Assembly (NCBI GenBank): GCA_030704615.1
Contig: CM060734.1
Span: 23,250,001 to 23,314,000 of the forward strand
DNA from: Takakia lepidozioides
Lineage: Eukaryota; Streptophyta; Takakiopsida; Takakiales; Takakiaceae
DNA: 64,000 nucleotides
Direction of reading: 5' to 3'
Translations under genes and position numbers: made by a program
Notes under the pieces: model-generated
The model's input: the letters and a program-made list of their open reading frames with translations, nothing else
Told to the model about the DNA's origin: nothing
Databases searched by the model: none
Shown here: in pieces, positions 56,442-64,000 of the stretch
Layout of the letters: each line of letters opens with the position of its first letter
Position numbering within the stretch: the first letter of the stretch is position 1

Positions 56442-59400
56442 ATGGCTTCCTCTGAAGCGGAGTTCTTCTCAGACGACAAACCAGTGCCGTTCTCCCAGGA
56501 AGTCCTTGACAATGGATTTGCAATTGTTCTGGAACATGTCTTGGCTACCCGTTTTCAGCTGCAGAATGGCTCCATCTTTTTGGAGAAAGAGGTTTACGAT
56601 CTGAAAGGGAAGTTGGTGAAATATTCTTTCCAAAACCGTGATGAGACGGCTCATATCAGCCAGTGGAGAGTGCGTCCTGGTCGATACAGAGTACTTGGAG
56701 AGCCTCGGCGAAAGTCCCTTGGGTCATATGTGACGCCCGGGACTGCTGCTTCGGTCGTTGAAGACAAGAGGGAGGTGGTGGTGAAAAAAGAACAGACTTC
56801 CTCCACTCCAATCGTTGAGCTTTCGGATTCTTCCGATGATGACATAAGTGAAATTCCAAATCCAGTCCTTCCTACTGTGGTTGCAGAAGCTGATGAAGAA
56901 GAGATTTGTAGTGTCATTCCAAAATTGCGGGCGATGGGAGGAATGGCTGGATTCAAAAGTGAGTTGCGGGGAATTGATTGGGAATCTTTGAAGCAGGTGC
57001 CTGTGAAGTTCTTGCCGGAGACTTTTGATGGCGATATCCTATTCGAGCTGCCTCCTCCTCCGCGAGTTGGAGGTGTAACAATCATGATGCATGGAATGGA
57101 CAAGAAACACGACGGGCACCCGTGGTGCAGAACAAAAACATCCAATATTCAGAATGATGACAAGCTTGTTTTCAGGAGGACAGTTTGCAATGGACACCTT
57201 AGGTGTGATAATTTGAATTGCAGACACTTTCTTCAGTCTGGAGTTCATAATCAAAGCGAATGGGAGGGTCTGGCGGAGAATCCATTTCAGCCTGGGACTG
57301 CCCCTCCACCGGCAAACACTTTCGTCTGCAAATTCTGCAAACTTGTGCCATCCTGCTTGGCGCTCTGCGGAGCAAGAATGTACTATGTTGTCCACCGTTT
57401 GAATACAATGACGAGAGCTTGTGTGCATTTTGGATTCCATAACCATCCTGTCTCGAAGGGGGATTACAGGGAGAGTGTTGAGACAGTATCGAGGTTGATC
57501 AAACAGGAGTTCGGGAGAAACCCATCCGCAACAACATCTGCAATTGCTCTTGGCGCAAGCAAGTCCTTCTTGGAAAGCCATATTTTGAGTGAAGGAGATT
57601 CTGTGGGGACTAAACTTGACGGTGCAGCATTGGACCTGGTCATGGATCATTTCTCCACTTTAAGTTCACCTAACATTCGGCATCAGATCAATGCATTGAG
57701 AATGGGCTCTGGGATCAGAGGCTACATAGACAATATTTTGGAATTGAAACGACTGAGCAAGTACGATTACATCCAGGACAATGTATTCCCAGGTCAAGGT
57801 GCCATCAAAGTTTTTCTTTTCAAAATGTCGACTGTTGGGGAGGGCAGTGGGGTTAGCCTCGTGAAGCGGATGCAGAAGACTGGGGACTTGCAGAACTGTT
57901 TTCTTATGTTTGATCATGTGAAACGAGTGAAGGATTGGACGACAATGGCTTGTCATGTCTACGATCCAGTGTACCAACGAGTTATGACAATTGCAGTTTG
58001 TGACATGCAATCCGAGGATACGGAATCCCAGAAGCTCATGTGGAATTCCCTGATACGTGTCATGGGCTGCCATGGGCTGCCATGGGCTGCCATCTCCAAA
58101 TTTCGCAGGTTTCATGGCGGATAGTGCTCAAGCAAATTTCAATGCTATTCGTATTGTCTTCGGATCGGGCGACCCAAAAGTGCCTATGCCAGGAAGAGAG
58201 CGTACATGTCTATTCCATTGGACACAATCTCTGGAAAAACATACAAAGTCGGACATCAAACCAGAGATGCAGACTCAGCACCGTAAATTGTGCAAAGAGT
58301 ACAAAGATGCTAGAACAATGAAGGAGGCGGACACTTTGTTCCAGACAATTCGTGCCTGGTGGTTCTCTTCTGGAGCTGCATCACTTGAGAGTATGAGAGC
58401 ATTGGAAGATTGGCTGGCGTTTTGGCACTTCCGGTATAGACAGTGGGGAGCAGCCATGACAATGGTACGAGGCTTCTATTTCATGCTTTATTCATACATT
58501 TGCTTTCCATATTTTTGACTCATTGCTTTCTTTATGTTGTTTCCTGTGCACTATTCTGAAGTGTGGTTATCCTCTTTGCAGAACATGTCCATTGAGGAAA
58601 TGGCAGACATGCCATCTTGCAATTTGGCAGAAACTGTGCACAATGCATGGTTGCAGCAGTCTGGGAAACGAGGTCGGGATTTGTATGTGGCAACAACAGA
58701 TGATTTGATACGTGCCTTGCAACAACAAACCCGATACCGTGATTTCTTACGAGGTGGGGTTGGTGGCAAGGGTCCGGACAAATCGGAGTTGATGTTGCGT
58801 GCTGCAAACAGATCTGGGGATCCAATCAAGATAGCACGGGCGGTGAGCATGTATGCCCAGGGAACGCCACTTGTTTCTAGAGTTCCACATCTTGAAGGGG
58901 AGGAGAGATTCGGCTCCTGTAAGAGGAAATTGAACACTCCACCTGGTTCGGATTCAGATTCCCACAGGGCAGACCGTGATAACTTCTCGAAGCCTCGTGT
59001 TCCCCTGCATGACAGCTCCGTGTCCGGAACCTCCATTGTGGAGGAACCTCCATTGTGGACCTCCAACACGACGGCAAGCTCCAGCATCAAACCGTGCCAC
59101 TGAAATGGTGCAGGAGAGAAACAACCCCCTTGATGTGCTTGAGTCCGCATGCCCCGACCACGTTTGGCACATAGAACGCACAAGTGTCGGGTCTCGTGTG
59201 AAATGTACAGCGATCAGGGCAACTAATTTCGAGAAGTGCACTTCATCTATATCCAAGGTGGTGCCCGAACTCCTGCTCCGACTTTCACGGGCTTGATGCG
59301 TCCATACGGTCAACCAGAAGCCAAGAACCACAAGTTCTGGTTCTGCGCAGATGATTGTGCCAGATGTGTGCATGGAACTGTGCGTCCTTCCGTAGTGATG

Positions 59401-59978
59401 AAGCCATCTCCTCCAACCGTTTGGCCCGTGAAGGTGGGAACACATCTCAGCTTTCAGGAGATTGAAATGCTGGAGGAGGCAGGTTTTTCCCTTGCGAGAC
59501 AACCCCAACTCCATGCATGTGCTACTACTCCTGCGTCCTCCCGGGTCCCCCGGCAAATCCTGACTTGTGGCCAACCAAACGAGATGGAAAGCTCGTTCGG
59601 CGTTTCCCTCCAACCGCTGAACACTTTGGCAAAGTGGAGTCCGCAAGAATGCTCCAAGCTCGTGTCGGAAGCACCACGGAAGTACCCGATCCAGGATATG
59701 GTCGGGTATTCACAATCATCACTTCCACATCTGCTGTTCATGACAGGACCTACGACATCACGGTTTCCAATTTCCCCAATTGCACATGTCCTGATTTTGT
59801 GAATATGCTATCAACCAGTTTGGGCAAGAGAGGTAAATTCATACCCTGCAAACATTTGTATTTCATATTTTTGAGGAGGATGGTTTGCGATCCCAAACGT
59901 GACAACTTCATTCACCAGGCCACTATGAGTTTCAACGAGGTCGATACTCTTTTGCAGCGGGATACAACACATGGGTAG
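56442..59978 (+). pseudogene. SWIM-type Mutator-like transposase, copy 1 (better preserved)
   Basis: The first 560 codons are open. FLEKEVYDLKGK and WRVRPGRYRVLGEPRR lead into a Cys/His-rich region (HPWCRTKTSN, FVCKFCKLVPSC) and a DDE-like core: CFLMFDHVKRVKDW, CDMQSEDTESQKLMW, then NFAGFMADSAQANF after a frameshift at a 10-bp triplication (58061-58090). FHWTQSLEKHTKS and WFSSGAAS follow. An intron at about 58466-58581 fits GT-AG. The rest needs at least two more frame changes (near 59060 and 59240) before the SWIM finger C-T-C-PDF...C-K-H (59778-59850). MULE transposases carry such a SWIM finger. The starting ATG has 560 clean codons behind it. The frame changes, unless introns, make this a recent pseudogene. 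Confidence 0.75.
58061..58090 (+). repeat. Three tandem copies of a 10-bp unit that shift the frame
   Basis: CATGGGCTGC occurs three times in direct succession between the two parts of the transposase core. Two extra 10-bp copies add 20 bp and move the frame by two. The paralogue at 35.7 kb has no such repeat, so the expansion is specific to this copy. Confidence 0.85.
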
Positions 59979-60419
59979 CATGAACTATGTAATGTGGTAT
60001 GTGGATGACCATGATTTGAAATGTGTAATTCACATCAATTCGTCGGCTGTGCAATGATATGGCCTCCAACTATACGGAGTGAGGTCTGAGTGACAACTTT
60101 TAGGTAGTGCACATTTGTCATTGCACCGTTCGAAGTCTACATGTCTTGCTGTCGCTATGCACTACAATCATCTTTTGAAGATGATCATAACTCTCATTGT
60201 TATTTGAGGAGGGAGGAAGTCTTCTCGTGGCAGCCTTTATGGCGCACACTTTGTGAGGATATTTTGTCGTCTTCGTAATTGTAAAAGTGAAACAAACATT
60301 TGTAATTGCACAATGTTGGATGCTGCAATTATAGGCCTCAACGCTCGTCTTGATTCTATTTAGGCAAGATTCCCTGCATTAATTCCACGGTCATAGGACC
60401 ATCCACGGTTATAGGCGGC

Positions 60420-60640
60420 GCATGTTAATGCTGACGTGGCAGTTGACGGACAGTGCCACGTCATCATTTACCGCCACATCAGCATGCTGACATGACGCTC
60501 ACGCCACGTCAGCATGTGTGCAGGCTCACGCCACGTCAGCTGGCGTGAGCGTACGCTCACGCCACGTCACTCCTGCGTGAGCGTACGCTCGCGCGCTCAC
60601 GTGCAACGCTCACGCCATTGCGTCGTTGTCAGCAAACGTG
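60420..60640. repeat. Zone rich in CACGTCA and GCTCACGC words
   Basis: GCTGACGTGGC, GCTCACGCCACGTCAGC (twice), GGCGTGAGCGTACGCTCACGCC (22 bp, palindromic) and CACGTCACTCC lie within 220 bp downstream of the transposase. The zone mirrors 49226-49545. The TACGCTCACGCCACGTCA order seems to be the repeated word. Confidence 0.6.
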
Positions 60641-60694
60641 CCGCGTCGTGGTTCCAAACCCCGTGGTTCCTCATGTGATTGACACGTGTCGCTT

Positions 60695-60712
60695 GGGGGG
60701 GGGGGGGGGGGG
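60695..60712 (+). repeat. G18 homopolymer
   Basis: Eighteen G in a row, with a second run of nine to ten G at about 60741. Length may be unreliable in assembly. Confidence 0.8.
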
Positions 60713-60749
60713 AGGCTTCACATTCACATGTATGTTTGTATGGGGGGGG

Positions 60750-61839
60750 GATCAGGGAACACCACGTGGCACGTGTACATGGTGAGACTGTGAGTGCCCA
60801 CGTGCTGGACTCTCCTGACCTGTGGTGGCTTCCTGCCAGTCATACATACGACTGGCGCAATACGGCAGATTCAAACAACAGGGAATTCCATGAGGACGTG
60901 GTTGTGTCTGGTGGTGCCACGTGCTCGATCCTCTAAACCTCACATGGTGCGACGTAGACATACATACTGGAGGTTTTGCATACGGAGACATAGGACCAAT
61001 TGCCCCAGAGACCTCAGGTGGCCACGTGTCGGAATGTAATTTGTGGATACACATATCATATTGGGTTCGGTAGTCATTCTTATGACTCTGGACGGACACA
61101 GGGTTTGACAACTGAATTGACCAACCATGGAGTCGTCCCCAAAACTCTTGCGCTTGACAAAGACATGCGAATCCATCTCTGGGAATGCCCAAAGGACACA
61201 ATCCTATATATAGCAAGACTTAAGGCACAAAAATGGGACCGAGACAATTCTGAAAGAGCACGAACATAATCACCATCCAGCAGCTCCATTACCAACCACA
61301 TGTCCCAGCAGCAACATAATCAACCACCGTGTGTGCAAATGGGACATACCACCAATTGTAATATATCACATTAACGAGGCAGAAGTTTGCAACAACATGC
61401 ATGAGGAAATCCAGACAATTAATTGCTATCAAAATTGGACAGTCAATTCAAACAATCTGTCACTACTATAAATTACCAATGGGCACATACCACGTTGGAT
61501 GTGGTTGTGGGTTCAATCCACGGTCTGGTGTGTCATGAAGATGTCAAGCTGGAAGGCAAGTTGTGGTGAAGTGACACCATAAGTTACGCTCCCATCGGGA
61601 GACGTCGTATATATATAAATATATATATAGTTGCCAAAGTTGCCAAATTCGGACAATCCAGAGGTGGAAATCCTCATGAAATCCACAATGCTAGCAATAA
61701 ACAACCTATCTCATCTCTTCATCTGCAAGGTCTTCACTAGTTTGTCACTCCACACAGTACATACAAGTAGCTACATCGTGCACGAGATAGATTCTCAGAC
61801 TTTCTTGTCTAAATGATGCAATACATACATGGATGCATG
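60750..61839. other. Spacer without recognised gene
   Basis: ORFs on both strands (up to 154 codons at 60752-61216, minus) show no family motif. A TA-rich stretch lies at 61607-61629. I see no TE terminus. Confidence 0.35.
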
Positions 61840-62898
61840 TCAATTGATTCTCACCACATGAGGGCTCTGTGTGTGAGCCCGAGCCATGTCGCTGGCTGGT
61901 GGGGATGACTGTCGATTAGATGGATCTGACTGTCCTGCCTTAGGCTGATATGGAGGTAACTTTTCAGGCATAGGAGATCCCCGTCGTTTCTTCTTCGCCA
62001 TTTGTATCGCATAATCCTCAGCCATGTCGAAATTCCCCTCCACAGAACCAGTAGTATCCGAATCATCTTCCCCCTGTTGGCCGTACTGTTTCCTGTCCTT
62101 CGGTGGCTTTGCAGGAATCCTGACTGGCATACAGTGTATGCCCACCATGTCTGGAAGCTTATACTGTAAGACTTGTGTCAACCTCTTGTGGGCAAGATTA
62201 GTGTATGCCCGCAGCTCATCTTTTGTATAGCTGAGTGGTGTGCCAATGACTTTGGAGAAGTGTAGCCACTTCCTGGCTTCATGCCCCTTGGGAAAAATGT
62301 GGTCAAGACCCAAGTTCTCCTTGGCTAAGTTCTCCAGAGCAAAAATAAACCAAGAACGGAGTTGGGGGTCCTTCTGAAGCATGATCCTTACATCATACAT
62401 ATATGTATGTGGTGGAACAGAAGGTAACGTCCAATGCTCCCCAGTGGAATAAGTTTGAAATCTCATCTGCACCTTCTGCTGCTCAATGTGATAGCGTGAA
62501 ATAAAACAAGCAGCATAATATAGTCCACAACCCATGACCAAACTAAGTACCTCTTTGGTCTTGGTGTAAATGAATCCATGAACAATCTGGAAGGCAATTA
62601 ATTCCTTCAGCATGGTTCCCGCTTCAGACCAGTACCGCGCAAAATGGTGATCTTCAATGGGTTTGTCAGTTGGAAGAACTTTAGTCCGAGTTTCCACTGG
62701 CAACCAAATGCGCATAATCTGGTAATAGTGTGTCAAAGACTCTGGAGGACTGAATTCTTTCCAAGCCAAATCCATAACAATGGGGATTTGGTTGAAGGGT
62801 AGAATCATAGCCCGATTGTATTCAAGTGCAGCAGGAGTAGTAGGTGGGTTAAAAGAAGCATCACCCCAAACCTCAGACAGTGATTGCTGCAGTGCCAT
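61840..62898 (-). CDS. Unrecognised 352-codon ORF (second of an adjacent pair)
   Basis: The ORF starts MALQQSLSEVWGDASFNPP and is open to 61840. The first ~250 residues look like a globular, mostly helical domain (SLTHYYQIMRIWLPVETRT, RSWFIFALENLAKENL, GHEARKWLHFSKVIG). The last 90 are Lys-, Pro- and Ser-rich (KKKRRGSPMPEK, a nuclear-signal-like stretch). I do not recognise the family; no zinc knuckle, RT or transposase motif is present. It begins only about 14 bases after the stop of the upstream ORF, an arrangement more usual for mobile elements than for nuclear genes. It could be an ORF of an uncharacterised TE family. Confidence 0.5.
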   Translation of the reverse strand: MALQQSLSEVWGDASFNPPTTPAALEYNRAMILPFNQIPIVMDLAWKEFSPPESLTHYYQIMRIWLPVETRTKVLPTDKPIEDHHFARYWSEAGTMLKELIAFQIVHGFIYTKTKEVLSLVMGCGLYYAACFISRYHIEQQKVQMRFQTYSTGEHWTLPSVPPHTYMYDVRIMLQKDPQLRSWFIFALENLAKENLGLDHIFPKGHEARKWLHFSKVIGTPLSYTKDELRAYTNLAHKRLTQVLQYKLPDMVGIHCMPVRIPAKPPKDRKQYGQQGEDDSDTTGSVEGNFDMAEDYAIQMAKKKRRGSPMPEKLPPYQPKAGQSDPSNRQSSPPASDMARAHTQSPHVVRIN

Positions 62899-62911
62899 GG
62901 TATCAACACTG

Positions 62912-64000
62912 TCAACCTAGTGTGGTTGTTGTGATATTGTTGCCACAGTCCTCCTGATGTTGGCAAGTCCTGCACTTCCTGTGCTGAAGATTGAAAATCA
63001 AAGTCCTTGCCTGCAAATAAGTAGCCATGAGTTGTTCCTCAGGAACAAAGGCCCTTTTGTCAATGTTGGAGCTCAAGTCATCCACTTGAGTCTGCAGCCC
63101 TTCTACATCCTCCTGTAACTCAGCTATCTGACCATAGACATTGTCTATAGTGGTTGTGGCAGTGTTCTGCACTCGTAGCCTGAGATCATTCATCTCGTCT
63201 TGGGTGAGCTTTCTTGGTGCTTTCCCTTCCACTGGCCCTTGTGTTAACCACTCTTGCAAAAGATGATTATCCACTAAGTCCTGTGTAACACCACGGAGAT
63301 CCTGCTCCTCCTTGAGCCGATATGCTTCCAACTGCTGTTGTAAACTCTCCATGCGCTTTGCATGAGGCTCAACCAAAGCTGCACAGGCAGCTGACAGATT
63401 ATTGGCTTCTTTCCAGGCCCTTTCACTCACAGAAAGTTCATTCTCCCGTACTGTGATTGTTTGCTGCAATTCAAAGATGTACATGTCCTTCTGGGCATCG
63501 ACCTGGTGGAACTGCTGAATGGTATCCTCATTGCAACAGATAGTAGCCTTCATGTCAGCAATGAGTTTTCCCTGCTCCATTGACTCTATCTCCGCCGTTA
63601 TACATCTCTCAACTTGGTTCTTGACTTCCAGTGCAATCATCTCCAGATTAGTCGTTAGTGTGACACACTGTATGATCATTTTCTGATGGACTGCTTCCAA
63701 TTCTGTATGAAGCAACTTCACTTCATGCAACTTACCCTCATGCTGAATCTATATCTGATATAGCTGTTCCGCACTTCATGTAACTTCTCCTGCTCAAGAC
63801 CTGCTTCAATTAAATTTTCCTTCGCAAGCTGTAGGGCAGCTTTAGTGTCCTCCAACTCTTTCTACAACTTGAGGTTGGCCTCCACATCCACCCTATTTGC
63901 ACACTCAGTGGCAATTCTTTCCTCAAGCTCTTGCTTGAGCTCCTCCCGCAATGCTGCCAATTGAGTGGAAGGAACATGAGTCTTGACATAGGTGCCCAAC
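62912..64000 (-). CDS. Coiled-coil ORF running off the window (5' end not seen)
   Basis: The 272-codon open part (62912-63730) is nearly all heptad-like: QQFHQVDAQKDMYIFELQQT, VYGQIAELQEDVEGLQTQV. Upstream, to 64000, another frame continues the same type of sequence (EELKQELEERIATEC, TKAALQLAKENLIEAGLEQE) with one in-frame TAG, so a frameshift near 63735 and a stop have probably broken an originally longer protein. It would be expected to form a long parallel coiled coil. It precedes the globular ORF at 61840-62898. Possibly the N-terminal, gag-like part of the same element; family unknown. Confidence 0.45.

Noticed and set aside
56442-59978. FAR1/FHY3 host transcription factor rather than a transposase
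   Set aside because: Two damaged dispersed copies, frameshifts in the core and the lack of a FAR1-type N-terminal finger favour a TE; a domesticated relative is not excluded.
60752-61216. 154-codon minus-strand ORF
   Set aside because: No recognised motif, next to G-homopolymers and palindromic CACGTG words; likely chance.

Overview
The window is nuclear DNA of a green (streptophyte) lineage. The clearest gene, VPS15, reads most like land-plant and charophyte VPS15, is split by about fifteen GT-AG introns, and sits among dense, mostly broken transposable elements (TEs). The mix of long TE-filled introns, plant-type PIF/Harbinger, MULE, CACTA-like and Ty3/gypsy-like pieces, and organelle-type RanBP2 zinc-finger genes suggests a repeat-rich charophycean alga such as Chara. 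The species call is inference.

Layout. 1-7.1 kb: a roughly 1-kb tandem repeat built from ~120-bp subunits, present in both orientations, bracketing a truncated LTR retrotransposon (5' LTR 1762-2645, gag, part of pol). 7.1-9.3 kb: several fold-back (inverted repeat) elements. 9.3-9.8 kb: a protein-kinase pseudogene on the minus strand. 10.6-24.3 kb: VPS15, with a 5'-truncated LINE and two nested LINE-tail insertions (52 and about 66 bp) in its third intron. 25.3-28.5 kb: a four-exon gene for a RanBP2-type zinc-finger protein with a predicted organelle leader and a proline-rich repeat. 29.4-30.5 kb: a PIF/Harbinger transposase with an internal deletion. 30.7-34.2 kb: a ~130-160 bp tandem repeat with insertions, one of them tRNA-like.

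34.3-37.7 kb: a damaged minus-strand copy of a SWIM-type, Mutator-like (MULE) transposase. 37.8-40.1 kb: an array of short hairpins, then a TATA box and a second member of the kinase family, broken by a frameshift and two stops. 40.3-43.9 kb: more of the 120-bp/1-kb repeat. 44.3-45.1 kb: a second hairpin array with a SINE inserted in it. 45.4-46.6 kb: a zinc-knuckle gag-like pseudogene. 47.2-49.1 kb: a piece of a gag/protease retroelement, bounded on both sides by CACTA-like termini.

The most notable locus is 50.2-55.7 kb on the minus strand. It can be assembled from ten exons, all with GT-AG borders and compatible phases, into an open frame of about 1,120 codons. The protein has a ParB-like domain followed by the permuted motif order of a beta-class amino-methyltransferase of the bacterial or phage DNA-methylase type. 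The positionally expected catalytic motif reads D-I-P-D rather than [D/N/S]-P-P-[Y/F/W]. Two of its introns carry eleven copies of a 22-bp near-perfect palindrome that I saw nowhere else in the window. About 750 bp away, on the opposite strand, starts the better-preserved MULE copy (56.4-60.0 kb). The pair lies between zones rich in CACGTCA/GCTCACGC, and similar zones flank the smaller MULE copy. I propose, as inference, that the methylase-like gene is or was cargo of a large MULE-type element. 61.8-64.0 kb: two adjacent minus-strand ORFs of unknown function, one coiled-coil, running off the window end.
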